A DNA stretch of 64,000 bases from NORP309 sp964352735 (GCA_964352735.1 CAYGTC010000014.1:1-64000), one strand, 5' to 3'; shown: positions 35,493-44,963, numbered from the stretch's first letter. Notes: generated from the sequence alone by a model not told the origin. Program-made: numbers and translations.

Positions 35493-36946
35493 ATTTCCTG
35501 TTCTGACGGCATTGCTCTGGCTGCAACGTACGACCCATCATTTCTCGCTCTCGCACCGCCAACAACGGTATTATTGTTATCAATAAATTGTACTTGAACA
35601 TTGGCATCATTAATCGGCATGCCTGTCATTTCATTGACAATGTTTCCTGAAATCTTTCCACCCTTCTCCAGCAAAAAATCTACCTCGGTTTGTGCCTGTA
35701 ATGCTGATAGCACCAAAGGATCTCCCATAGACCTATCACAACCCGACCAATAACAAGACTTATTGTCATAGACCTCTCTTTGATAAAAAGCCAATCCCAA
35801 ATCACCTCCTTGTAAATAATAACTGCCTGGCAATAATCCGCCGATAAAATAATCACCCGTTGCCGTGACATCAGCATCTGTCCCTAAAATAAAGTGATTG
35901 GTTATCAAGTTATTCAATTCATCAAAAATCAAAAACAAAGCTGGACCAGCCAACGCAAGACCAGTATCCGCATCAACAATCTTGCCCGAAATCGAGGCCC
36001 CTTTGTTCAAATCAAAATTGATATCATCAACGGTATTGAGGTTATCAATTAATACATCAGTTCCCTGATTGTCAAATGCCAAATCCACACAAGCATTACA
36101 TTCAGGCCCTCCATAAAGCTGAGGAATGTACTCATTTCCGACATTAAAATTTCCTTCAAGAAACAATTTATAACTTCCGTTTGGAATACCCGTGATTTGA
36201 TAGGCTCCAGTTGATTGATCAACATAGGAAAACTGAAATTTCAAATTGTAAGAATTGTCTGTAATATTCACAGCATGAGCAGAAACCGTCTCAACCGCTA
36301 TTAATGTTGTCGCATCTTTCAAAAAACCCCTGATCACACCTCCCAACTGCGTACTGACATTGATGTCCATGATTGCTTCGCCAGCACCAACACTGATGAA
36401 GCTATCATCGGTAACACCACTGTTGCATTGATGGCACAATCGTGGCCCTCCTGAGGCCATATTTTGCCAAACATAATGCAAATAGCCATCGCCATTAGTG
36501 CCTGTGAAAAGCACATAGTCACCCGCTTGCAAGCCATCAAATTGATACACGCCATTGCCATCTGTCTGCAAAGACCCAACAGGGTTATTTAAAACCAATG
36601 CATTATATAAGGTAACGGTATGTTGATTTAATGGATCAGCATTTTCATCAACAATGCGCCCACTGATACTGCCAGTTGTACCACTGTTCACTAATGTATT
36701 ATGTACACGGGCAAATCGAATGGTTGACTCCGGTAAGGCTTGTAATCTAATGTTGTGTTGTTTTTTTGATATTAATCCTTCGTCCAGCAACCCATTGATA
36801 ACAGTTTTTTTCATCGTTAACAATGAACTTAAAGTACCATTTGCACAGGCTATTTGAGAAAAAAACACCAACAAACACATGACCATAATGTTTTTATTGA
36901 GATTCAGCTTAGGTAAATGAAAACAACATTCAGTCCACAATGACAT
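35474..36946 (-). pseudogene. 5' part of the frameshifted carboxypeptidase-regulatory-like repeat protein
   Basis: 490 residues from ATG 36946 (AGGGG about 7 nt upstream) with a signal peptide ending near CANG. Four to five Ig-like carboxypeptidase-regulatory units (SISGRIVDENADP, GVIRGFLKDA, ASISGKIVDADTG, GKISGNIVNEMTG) each contain G-x-Y-x-[FI]-x-G-L-x-x-G-x-Y. The last unit runs to GSYVAARAMPS and then diverges to a stop, while the expected continuation (TGNMFAGVLTGHYVNEKY) lies in the next frame. The whole gene (34620-36946) would encode about 775 residues, exported, with the tag FVNGFE. Confidence 0.75.
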
Positions 36947-37184
36947 GATTAACCCCTAAAATTACATCACTCTACTTTATCAGCACTGTATTTTTTAGGT
37001 CTGAAAAAACCCTGAAATATTCTTGAAATTTATATGAAACAGTCCAGAATTTTGATTGATTCAACTGCACTTTAAATAATCTTTTAAAATTTCTTCAAAA
37101 AACACAGGTGAAACCAAGCCAATAAAATGGTGTCGATAAAAAAACATTAAACCAAAATTAGTACTTTGTCATGTCAGTTAGTTG

Positions 37185-37190
37185 TATAAT
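37185..37190 (+). promoter_or_regulatory. Candidate -10 box for acnD-prpF
   Basis: A perfect TATAAT lies 33 nt before the acnD start. The -35 region is poor (a TTGTCA sits only 13 nt upstream of it), so activation by a regulator is likely if this is the promoter. Confidence 0.3.
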
Positions 37191-37223
37191 CTTAACCCTG
37201 ATCAGAAACCACAATTGTAAAAT

Positions 37224-39815
37224 ATGAATACCAAACACCGTAAAAATTTAACGGGTACAAAATTAGATTACTTTGATACGCAAGAAGCTGTTGAGATGAT
37301 TGAAAAAGGTGCCTATGCCAAGTTGCCATACACTTCGAAAGTACTGGCTGAAAATTTAGTACGCAGATGTGCGCCTGAAAACCTGACTGATTCATTAAAG
37401 CAGATCATTGAACGCAAAAGAGATCTTGATTTTCCCTGGTTTCCTGCGCGTGTTGTTTGTCATGATATCTTGGGACAAACGGCATTTGTAGACTTGGCAG
37501 GACTGCGTGATGCAATAGCGGAGAAAGGAGGAGATCCAGCACAAATTAATCCAGTGGTTCCAACACAATTGATTGTTGATCACTCTCTGGCAGTTGAGCA
37601 TGCTGGTTATGAAAAAGACGCTTTTGAAAAAAATCGAGCCATTGAAGATCACCGCAACGAAGATCGCTTCCACTTCATAGACTGGTGTAAAACTGCCTTC
37701 AAAAATGTCAATGTGGTTCCACCAGGCAATGGCATCATGCATCAAATCAACCTGGAGCGCATGTCCCCTGTCATACAAGCCAGAGCCGGTATTGCTTTTC
37801 CTGACACATTGGTCGGTACAGACAGTCATACACCTATGGTTGATGCCTTGGGTGTTATCGCCGTGGGTGTTGGCGGCTTGGAAGCAGAAAGTGTTATGCT
37901 GGGCCGTGCATCGTATATGCGACTGCCAGATATCATTGGCGTTGAACTGGCTGGACGCCCACAAGCGGGCATCACCAGTACTGATATAGTATTGGCCATT
38001 ACGGAATTCTTACGTCAAGAAAAAGTGGTTTCAAGTTATTTGGAATTTTATGGAGAAGGCGCTTCTGCATTGACATTGGGTGATAGAGCCACTATTTCCA
38101 ATATGACGCCTGAATTTGGCGCTACAGCCGCCATGTTTTACATTGATCAACAAACCATTGATTACTTGACACTCACTGGTCGAGACGATGACCAAGTTAA
38201 ATTGGTTGAACAATATGCCAAACAAACAGGCCTGTGGGCTGATGAACTCAAAGAAGCTGAATATGAACGCGTTTTACGCTTTGACTTATCGTCTGTTGGA
38301 CGCAATATTGCTGGGCCATCCAACCCACATGCACGTGTTGCAGTCAGCGATTTGGCCAGTAAAGGCATCACCGGAGATTATCAATCACATGATGGTTTGA
38401 TGCCTGATGGCGCCTGTATTATTGCTGCCATCACAAGTTGTACCAATACCAGTAATCCCCGCAACATGATTGCAGCAGGTTTAATCGCTCGCAATGCCAA
38501 CAAACTCGGACTGACACGTAAACCATGGGTCAAAACATCATTGGCGCCTGGTTCAAAAGCCGTCACCTTATATTTACAAGAATCGAATTTATTACCTGAA
38601 CTCGAACAATTGGGTTTTGGTGTTGTTGGTTATGCCTGTACATCATGTAATGGCATGAGCGGTGCACTGGATCCTAAAATTAAACAAGAAATTGTCGATC
38701 GTGACTTGTATTCAACAGCGGTGCTTTCTGGCAATCGGAATTTTGATGGGCGTATTCATCCGCATGCTGACCAAGCATTTTTGGCATCGCCGCCACTGGT
38801 TGTTGCTTATGCCATTGCTGGATCAATTCGTTTCGATATCGAGAAAGATCCATTGGGCTTAGATCACAACGGCAATCCAATTACCTTAAAAGATATCTGG
38901 CCTACTGATGAAGAAATCAATGCTGTGATCAACAAGAGTGTAAAACCTGAACACTTTACCCAAGTTTATGAACCCATGTTTAAACTCAATGTTCAAGAAG
39001 AAACACAAACCAATCCATTGTATGATTGGCGTAAAATGAGTACATACATTCGTCGCCCACCCTATTGGGAAGGCGCACTGGCGGCAGAACGCACCATGAA
39101 AGGCATGCGCCCATTGGCCGTTTTAGGAGACAACATCACTACTGATCATTTATCACCTTCAAATGCCATTCAATTGTCCAGTGCTGCTGGCTCTTATCTG
39201 GATAAAATGGGATTACCTGAGGTTGACTTCAACTCTTATGCGACTCACCGTGGGGATCACTTAACCGCGCAAAGGGCCACTTTTGCCAACCCTAAACTAT
39301 TGAATGAAATGGTTCGTGACGAGCATGGCGAAATTAAACAAGGCTCACTGGCACGTTTAGAACCAGATGGTACCCAAATGCGTATGTGGGAAACCATTGA
39401 AACCTATATGGAACGCTCACAACCATTGATCATCATTGCTGGTGCTGATTATGGCCAAGGTTCTTCACGAGACTGGGCCGCTAAAGGCGTACGTTTGGCT
39501 GGTGTTGAAGTCATTGTCGCCGAAGGATTTGAAAGAATCCACCGCACCAATCTATTGGGCATGGGTGTTTTACCACTGGAATTCACCAACAAAGAAACCA
39601 GAAAGACCTACAATATCGACGGCACCGAGACCTACGATGTGCAAGGTGAAGTGGCACCAGGTTCTTCATTAAGCGTTATAATGCACCGAAAAAATGGTGA
39701 GCAAGTCACCATACCAGTGAAGTGTCGTTTAGACACCGCAGAAGAAGTGTTGATTTATGAAGCCGGTGGTGTATTACAACGCTTTGCTGACGATTTTTTA
39801 CAGGCCAGTGCTTGA
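37224..39815 (+). CDS. acnD: Fe-S-dependent 2-methylcitrate dehydratase AcnD
   Basis: 863 residues, family length. With PrpF it converts 2-methylcitrate to 2-methyl-cis-aconitate in the methylcitrate cycle for propionyl-CoA. The aconitase fold is plain: PTQLIVDHSLAV, GTDSHTPMVDALGV, the cluster cysteines in ITSCTNTSNPRNM and YACTSCNGMSG, GNRNFDGRIHP, and the swivelling domain GADYGQGSSRDWAAKG. The start MNTKHRKNLTGTKLDYFD and the pairing with prpF separate it from AcnA. prpF follows after 27 nt. Confidence 0.95.
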   Translation: MNTKHRKNLTGTKLDYFDTQEAVEMIEKGAYAKLPYTSKVLAENLVRRCAPENLTDSLKQIIERKRDLDFPWFPARVVCHDILGQTAFVDLAGLRDAIAEKGGDPAQINPVVPTQLIVDHSLAVEHAGYEKDAFEKNRAIEDHRNEDRFHFIDWCKTAFKNVNVVPPGNGIMHQINLERMSPVIQARAGIAFPDTLVGTDSHTPMVDALGVIAVGVGGLEAESVMLGRASYMRLPDIIGVELAGRPQAGITSTDIVLAITEFLRQEKVVSSYLEFYGEGASALTLGDRATISNMTPEFGATAAMFYIDQQTIDYLTLTGRDDDQVKLVEQYAKQTGLWADELKEAEYERVLRFDLSSVGRNIAGPSNPHARVAVSDLASKGITGDYQSHDGLMPDGACIIAAITSCTNTSNPRNMIAAGLIARNANKLGLTRKPWVKTSLAPGSKAVTLYLQESNLLPELEQLGFGVVGYACTSCNGMSGALDPKIKQEIVDRDLYSTAVLSGNRNFDGRIHPHADQAFLASPPLVVAYAIAGSIRFDIEKDPLGLDHNGNPITLKDIWPTDEEINAVINKSVKPEHFTQVYEPMFKLNVQEETQTNPLYDWRKMSTYIRRPPYWEGALAAERTMKGMRPLAVLGDNITTDHLSPSNAIQLSSAAGSYLDKMGLPEVDFNSYATHRGDHLTAQRATFANPKLLNEMVRDEHGEIKQGSLARLEPDGTQMRMWETIETYMERSQPLIIIAGADYGQGSSRDWAAKGVRLAGVEVIVAEGFERIHRTNLLGMGVLPLEFTNKETRKTYNIDGTETYDVQGEVAPGSSLSVIMHRKNGEQVTIPVKCRLDTAEEVLIYEAGGVLQRFADDFLQASA

Positions 39816-39842
39816 TATCTTATAAAAATTAAAATTATAAAA

Positions 39843-41024
39843 ATGACTACATTCACACCACAAATCAAAATACCCGCCACTTATATGCGTGGCGGTACAT
39901 CCAAAGGCGTTTTTTTTAAACTGACAGATTTACCAAAAGCAGCACAAGAAGCAGGTCAAGCTCGCGATGACTTATTACTGCGCGTCATTGGCAGCCCTGA
40001 CCCTTATGGAAAACAAACTGATGGCATGGGCGGGGCAACCTCAAGCACCAGCAAAACAGTAATTTTATCAAAAAGCCAACAAGCCAATCATGATGTTGAT
40101 TATCTTTTTGGACAGGTAGCGATTGATAAACCCTTCGTTGATTTCAGTGGCAATTGTGGTAATTTGACCGCAGCAGTCGGTTCATTTGCAATCACCAATG
40201 GATTGGTAGACCCCTCTAGAATACCTGAGAACGGCATAGCAGTGGTCCGCATTTGGCAAGCCAATATCAAGAAAACCATCATTGCACATGTGCCCATTAC
40301 CAATGGTCGTGTTCAGGAAACTGGTGACTTTGAATTGGATGGCGTCACTTTTCCTGCTGCTGAAGTCAAGATTGAATTTATTGACCCATCAGCAGGTGAT
40401 GCCGCCATGTTTCCTACTGGCAATGTGGTTGATGACCTGGACGTGCCTGGTGTAGGCACTTTCAAAGCCACCATGATTAATGCTGGTATCCCAACCATCT
40501 TTCTCAATGCCAAAGACCTTGGCTATAACGGCACAGAATTACAAACTGACATCAACGGAGATTCAAAAGCCTTGGAAATGTTTGAAACCATTCGTGCTTA
40601 TGGTGCTGTGAAAATGGGTTTAATCGATGACATCAACCAAGCAGTCAAACGCCAACACACACCCAAAGTGGCATTCATTGCCAAACCTCAATCATATACC
40701 GCCTCCAGTGGTAAAATCGTCAATAACTCAGACATTGAGTTGAATGTTCGAGCCCTATCAATGGGACTGTTGCATCATGCCATGATGGGGACAGCAGCTG
40801 TGGCCATTGCTACCGCTTCTGCAATCCCAGGTACATTATTGAATGAAGCTGCAGGTGGTGGCAAACGACAATCACTGACTTTTGGACACCCCTCAGGAAC
40901 TTTAACTGTTGGGGCTGAAGTCAGCCAAAATGGTAAAGAATGGAATGCCGATAAAGTGATCATGAGCCGCAGTGCTAGAGTACTGATGGATGGATACGTA
41001 CACATACCTGATCAAACATCGTAA
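39843..41024 (+). CDS. prpF: 2-methylaconitate cis-trans isomerase PrpF
   Basis: 393 residues, diaminopimelate-epimerase-like fold. It isomerises the product of AcnD so that an ordinary aconitase can finish the step. Motifs: the N-terminal MRGGTSKGVFF, GMGGATSSTSK, the DFSGNCGNLTAAVG region with the catalytic Cys, and the late PSGTLTVGAE. Second gene of the acnD-prpF operon. A long inverted repeat follows at 41106-41170. Confidence 0.95.
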   Translation: MTTFTPQIKIPATYMRGGTSKGVFFKLTDLPKAAQEAGQARDDLLLRVIGSPDPYGKQTDGMGGATSSTSKTVILSKSQQANHDVDYLFGQVAIDKPFVDFSGNCGNLTAAVGSFAITNGLVDPSRIPENGIAVVRIWQANIKKTIIAHVPITNGRVQETGDFELDGVTFPAAEVKIEFIDPSAGDAAMFPTGNVVDDLDVPGVGTFKATMINAGIPTIFLNAKDLGYNGTELQTDINGDSKALEMFETIRAYGAVKMGLIDDINQAVKRQHTPKVAFIAKPQSYTASSGKIVNNSDIELNVRALSMGLLHHAMMGTAAVAIATASAIPGTLLNEAAGGGKRQSLTFGHPSGTLTVGAEVSQNGKEWNADKVIMSRSARVLMDGYVHIPDQTS

Positions 41025-41105
41025 ATCATCGATATTTTTGTACATTAAACTGTGTATTTATTGTACTGAAATGTATTGAAATTTGTTTTTTTGCCACAAT
41101 ATATC

Positions 41106-41170
41106 TGTTATTGGTTAATGTTGATCATATGGTTATTAATCATTCATATGATCAACATTAGTTAATAACA
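41106..41170. repeat. 26-bp imperfect inverted repeat between prpF and nhaA
   Basis: The arms 41106-41131 and 41145-41170 are complementary at 23 of 26 positions, with a 13-nt spacer. The inner half includes TGTTGATCATATG. It ends 13 nt before the nhaA ATG, so it would occupy the nhaA leader or promoter. It could be a terminator for prpF, a regulator site or a repeat element. Confidence 0.65.
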
Positions 41171-41183
41171 ATAAACAATAAAA

Positions 41184-42380
41184 ATGCAAAATAACAAATT
41201 ATATTTTTTTAAGCAGTTTTTAAGACTTGAATCCGCTGGTGGCATCCTATTAATGATTGCCGCACTTTCTGCCATCATTCTGGCAAACACGCCTTTAGAG
41301 CGCTATTATCAACTATTTATATCTACGCCTGTGGCAGTACAAATAGGCCAACTGTCTATTGCCAAGCCTTTGTTATTGTGGATCAATGATGGATTGATGG
41401 CAGTGTTTTTCTTTTTAGTCGGTCTGGAATTGAAGCGTGAGTTATTAGAAGGCGAACTCTCAGATAAACGCAATATCATTTTACCAGGCATTGGCGCAAT
41501 CGGCGGTATGTTAGTACCTGCCTTGGTGTATCTCTATTTTAATCAGAATGACAATATTGCCAGTAAAGGCTGGGCCATTCCTGCCGCCACTGACATTGCC
41601 TTTGCTCTGGGTATCTTGAGTTTACTGGGTTCTCGTGTTCCAATTTCAATCAAAATTTTCTTAACTTCATTGGCCATTTTTGATGACATCGGTGCGATCA
41701 TTATTATCGCGGTATTTTATACAGCCAATATTTCTGTCACAGCATTGATCATTGTCAGTCTGTGTATTCCTGTTTTATATCTTTTTAATAAAATGGACAT
41801 CACTTCCAAAAGCCCATATATTTTAATTGGCCTCATCATGTGGGTTGCCACACTTAAATCAGGCGTTCACGCCACACTAGCCGGAGTGGTTCTGGCCATG
41901 TTTATACCATTACGGTCCAAAAAAGAGCCCAATATTTCTCCATTAAAAAGCATGGAACATGACCTACATTCAGTAGTTGCGTTTTTTGTACTGCCTGTTT
42001 TCGCATTTGCAAATGCTGGCATTAATCTCAGTGGTATTGGACTTGAACAAGTGACGCATCCAGTGCCCATGGGCATTGCATTGGGCCTTTTTCTCGGTAA
42101 ACAAATCGGGATTTTTGGTTTATGTTGGCTTTTCATTCAATTAAAAATTGCAAAACTGCCTGCGGGCATGAATTTTTTCAGTCTTTATGGCACTGCCGCA
42201 CTGTGTGGCGTTGGCTTCACCATGAGTTTATTCATTGGCTCATTAGCCTTTGAGGAAACAGGCGTGGATTTATTATTTGATGAAAGATTAGGTATAATCA
42301 TTGGCTCTTTGGCTTCTGGTATTTTAGGTTTTCTAGTATTAAAAACAAGCCTTAAATCTCAACCAATTAAAGCTCAATGA
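41184..42380 (+). CDS. nhaA: Na+/H+ antiporter NhaA
   Basis: 398 residues, about 12 membrane segments. It exports Na+ (or Li+) in exchange for protons and controls pH and salt homeostasis. The ion-site aspartates are present: D137 in PAATDIAFALG, and D167/D168 in LAIFDDIGAI, each offset by four from the E. coli numbers. The next gene (cupin) starts within its stop (ATGA). Confidence 0.95.
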   Translation: MQNNKLYFFKQFLRLESAGGILLMIAALSAIILANTPLERYYQLFISTPVAVQIGQLSIAKPLLLWINDGLMAVFFFLVGLELKRELLEGELSDKRNIILPGIGAIGGMLVPALVYLYFNQNDNIASKGWAIPAATDIAFALGILSLLGSRVPISIKIFLTSLAIFDDIGAIIIIAVFYTANISVTALIIVSLCIPVLYLFNKMDITSKSPYILIGLIMWVATLKSGVHATLAGVVLAMFIPLRSKKEPNISPLKSMEHDLHSVVAFFVLPVFAFANAGINLSGIGLEQVTHPVPMGIALGLFLGKQIGIFGLCWLFIQLKIAKLPAGMNFFSLYGTAALCGVGFTMSLFIGSLAFEETGVDLLFDERLGIIIGSLASGILGFLVLKTSLKSQPIKAQ

Positions 42381-42688
42381 AAGTCATCAAAAGCAAAGAA
42401 TTCACAGCTGATCGAGCCTGGGGCTCACAAACCATCACCGTGATGAATGGCATTTCGACGCGACTGCACTGGACAGATGAACCATATGTATGGCATACAA
42501 ATGATGGAGAGGAAGTATTCGTTGTACTTGATGGTATTGTCGACATGCATTATCGCCTAGATGGCGCAGAACACACAATAAGGTTAAATGTAGGCGACAT
42601 CTTTTATGCTTCAATAGGCACTGAACATGTTGCCCATCCAATCGGTGAAGCCAGAATTCTTGTGGTAGAAAATGAAGGCAGCGTTTAA
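42377..42688 (+). CDS. Small cupin-domain protein
   Basis: 103 residues, one cupin barrel. Motif 1 is seen as W-H-T-N-D-G-E-E-V-F-V-V-L-D-G and motif 2 as GDIFYASIGTEHVAHP, giving the His/Glu/His metal set. Small cupins of this kind are often of unknown substrate. The 4-nt overlap with nhaA indicates joint translation, although the partnership is unusual. Confidence 0.8.
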   Translation: MKVIKSKEFTADRAWGSQTITVMNGISTRLHWTDEPYVWHTNDGEEVFVVLDGIVDMHYRLDGAEHTIRLNVGDIFYASIGTEHVAHPIGEARILVVENEGSV

Positions 42689-42790
42689 ACTAACATTAGC
42701 AGCCTGTTGACAAGTACAAAGAAAAACTGACGAATTTGACCGCTTTTTACTCGATTGCATAATGATACAAAAGCCTCTTTCATTATTTGA

Positions 42791-42821
42791 TTGACAACTT
42801 GTACATAAATGTAAGTATAAT
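42791..42821 (+). promoter_or_regulatory. Sigma-70-like promoter of the DUF3011 gene
   Basis: TTGACA at 42791-42796 and TATAAT at 42816-42821, both perfect, with a 19-nt spacer (2 nt longer than ideal). The start codon lies 35 nt after the -10 box. Confidence 0.55.
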
Positions 42822-42855
42822 GATGTTTTATAAATAAGACATTGAGAAGAAAGTC

Positions 42856-43977
42856 ATGAAAATCAAGAGTACTCTAATCGGGCTGATGTTATTGTTGTGC
42901 CTAAATGTAACTGCGCAACAAAGCAAATCTCAACAAGTAGCGCAAGAATTGCAGTCATTAAAGCCCAACCAAAGTCCAGAACCTAAACCATTAAATTCCA
43001 ACAATGATCAAGAACTTAAATCATTAAACCCCAGCTTTAACTCTTCAGAAGAAGAATACGATACATTCAACAAATCTGGCAACACTCAAAAGAATTATGG
43101 TCACAATGATGTGTTTGTCTGCGAATCCAGAAATTATCAAAGGAATCATTGTTATGCGAACACAGAAGGCGGCATAAGACTGGTAAGACAAATCAGTAGA
43201 GGCTATGGTAATCAAAGGGGCTCTTGTCTAAACAATTGGGGCTATGATTATTATGGCGTTTGGGTCGTTAATGGTTGTCGTGCAGAATTTGCCACAAACC
43301 GTTATGAGGACCATTATGGCAACAACGACGGTATTATTCGGTGTGAGTCTTACAACTACAAAAGAAAAACATGCAGAACCAACTTAAGAAATGCCGAGGT
43401 TAGTTTAATTCATCAACTCAGCCATTCATCGTGTACTGGTAATTGGGGCCACAATGCTTCTGGTATTTGGGTCAAAAACGGATGTAAAGCTGATTTCTTC
43501 GTCACAGCAATTCAGTATGATGACAACGATGATAATCAATCAGATTATATAGATTGTTATTCAAATAGTCGTCGCACAGAGGTCTGTAAGGTGCCAGATT
43601 TATCTGGTGTTCAAATTGAACAAATACGCAGCACACCACTGAGCAGTTGCCAAGGTAATTGGGGATATTCAAAAGGTGGGATTTGGGTTAAAAACGGTTG
43701 TAGCGCCACTTTTAAAATTCAACCTTACAGATCACATGGTAACAATTACCCTGGCGACGATGATGATTACCACAACCCCAATTCATCTGAGTTGGTGCGC
43801 TGCAAATCTAAAGGACACAGATACAATGCGTGTAATGTAGGCCGCATTCAAGATGCTCAGCTCGAAAGGGTATTAAAAAGATCCAATTGCAGTGATGGCA
43901 ATTGGGGTGTTAATTATGAAGGAGGCATCATTTGGGTCAGAAATGGTTGTCAAGCAGAGTTTCGCGTCTTTCATTAA
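42856..43977 (+). CDS. Secreted protein with four DUF3011 repeats
   Basis: 373 residues. The signal peptide ends near LNVTA20. A Gln/Pro/Asn-rich linker (about 21-85) is followed by four DUF3011 repeats of about 70 residues. Each has the frame [VI]-x-C-[EK/Y]-S, a later C, S-x-C-x-x-N-W-G-[YHV]-x-x-x-G-[IV]-W-V-x-N-G-C-[RKSQ]-A-x-F. Disulfides and tryptophan-rich strands suggest binding of a surface ligand; the function of DUF3011 is unknown. The promoter is at 42791-42821. Confidence 0.85.
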   Translation: MKIKSTLIGLMLLLCLNVTAQQSKSQQVAQELQSLKPNQSPEPKPLNSNNDQELKSLNPSFNSSEEEYDTFNKSGNTQKNYGHNDVFVCESRNYQRNHCYANTEGGIRLVRQISRGYGNQRGSCLNNWGYDYYGVWVVNGCRAEFATNRYEDHYGNNDGIIRCESYNYKRKTCRTNLRNAEVSLIHQLSHSSCTGNWGHNASGIWVKNGCKADFFVTAIQYDDNDDNQSDYIDCYSNSRRTEVCKVPDLSGVQIEQIRSTPLSSCQGNWGYSKGGIWVKNGCSATFKIQPYRSHGNNYPGDDDDYHNPNSSELVRCKSKGHRYNACNVGRIQDAQLERVLKRSNCSDGNWGVNYEGGIIWVRNGCQAEFRVFH

Positions 43978-44006
43978 ATGAATCGATCTATTTGAAAAAT
44001 ATTAAA

Positions 44007-44053
44007 TGTAGAAGTTTAAGTGCCATCTTACAGTTTGCACTTAAACTTCTACA
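44007..44053. repeat. Perfect 16-bp inverted repeat before the methyltransferase remnant
   Basis: TGTAGAAGTTTAAGTG at 44007-44022 pairs perfectly with 44038-44053, 15-nt loop. It lies 30 nt after the DUF3011 stop and ends where the truncated methyltransferase homology begins. On the plus strand A residues, not T, follow; read leftward it would have a T tract only before the stem. It may be an insertion relic. Confidence 0.7.
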
Positions 44054-44057
44054 AAAA

Positions 44058-44261
44058 ACGGTAGTGACTTGGTCACACTTCTTAAGTGAAGTGATCAATG
44101 CACTGGTAAACAATGGAATCACAATAGAAAGTTTATATGAGCACCCCTTTAGCCCTTATAATTGTTTTGAAGGATTAGAAAAAGTAGCCAATAAAGGGTA
44201 CCAATTGCTCCATAAGAATCAACAAGTCCCTCTTATTTATTCCATTAAGGGCAGAAAATAA
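44058..44261 (+). pseudogene. 3' remnant of a class I SAM-dependent methyltransferase
   Basis: Only the last about 68 residues remain (TWSHFLSEVINALVNNG ... PFSPYNCFEGL ... QVPLIYSIKGRK). This is the typical C-terminal end of a common class I methyltransferase, including the final P-x-x-Y-S-[IL]-K-[AG]. The frame extends back to an ATG at 43932 inside the DUF3011 gene, but residues before W47 show no homology, and the SAM-binding N-terminal part is absent. The truncation point coincides with the inverted repeat at 44007-44053. It is not a working enzyme. Confidence 0.65.
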
Positions 44262-44327
44262 TCTCACTTTTTGATATTTACAATAATATGAGGCTTCAAC
44301 ATAATATTTAACCAGAGGTAAATCAAT

Positions 44328-44870
44328 ATGGATAAAGCATTACAAACCATGATTGACAATATGCCAGAAAAAACTGGCAAATCTTTAGAACAATGGAAAG
44401 TCATTTTAGCGAATGAAAACTTCCAGAAACACATGCAAGCAGTCAACTATCTTAAGAAAGAACATGGTGTTACTCACGGATTCGCCAATACCATTGTTAC
44501 TTTATCCAAAGAGTCACAAGACACGCCAGATGACTTGATCACCAACCAATATCAAGGCAAAGAGAACCTAAAACCCATTTACGATAAGATCGTTAATGAA
44601 GTTTGCACATTCGGACAAGATATAAAAATCAGCCCTAAAAAAACAGCAGTGAGCTTAATAAGAAAAAAACAGTTTGCTTTAATTAAACCAGCAACTAAAA
44701 AACGCATTGATTTAGGACTGAAACTGCCTGGAGTTGAGATCAATGATAGATTAGAAAAATCAGGCCCTTTTGGCACGATGTGTACCCATCGTGTGCAAAT
44801 CACTACATTAGAAGAAATCGACGATGAGTTAGTCAGCTGGTTAAAACTGGCGTTTGATAAGGCGCAATAA
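44328..44870 (+). CDS. DUF4287/DUF5655 domain protein
   Basis: 180 residues in two parts. The N-terminal DUF4287 (about 1-60) has the hallmark M-P-E-K-T-G-K-S-L-E-Q-W and LKKEHGVTHGFANTIV. The C-terminal DUF5655 (about 85-180) has YDKIVNEVCTFG, S-P-K-K-T-A-V-S-L-I-R-K-K-Q-F-A and L-G-L-K-L-P-G. Such proteins are small, cytoplasmic and of unknown role. The ribosome-binding site CAGAGGTA precedes the start. Confidence 0.85.
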   Translation: MDKALQTMIDNMPEKTGKSLEQWKVILANENFQKHMQAVNYLKKEHGVTHGFANTIVTLSKESQDTPDDLITNQYQGKENLKPIYDKIVNEVCTFGQDIKISPKKTAVSLIRKKQFALIKPATKKRIDLGLKLPGVEINDRLEKSGPFGTMCTHRVQITTLEEIDDELVSWLKLAFDKAQ

Positions 44871-44887
44871 ACCATCAAATTAATATG

Positions 44888-44938
44888 AGAGACTTTTGCC
44901 TATAAGTTAAAAAAACTGCGCTTAGCAAAAGCCTCTTT
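44888..44938. terminator. Imperfect hairpin between convergent genes
   Basis: AGAG-A-CTTTTGC (44888-44899) pairs with GCAAAAG-C-CTCT (44925-44936) around a 25-nt loop; TT follows on the plus strand. It lies between the DUF4287/DUF5655 gene and gloA, which converge. Confidence 0.4.
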
Positions 44939-44963
44939 AAAAGAGAAAATCAGAAATACACGT

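Noticed and set aside
37224..39815. Assignment of this gene as housekeeping aconitase AcnA.
   Set aside because: The N-terminal sequence, length and prpF directly downstream fit AcnD of the methylcitrate cycle.
43932..44057. ATG and 42 codons ahead of the methyltransferase remnant.
   Set aside because: They begin inside the DUF3011 gene, cross the inverted repeat and show no methyltransferase similarity.
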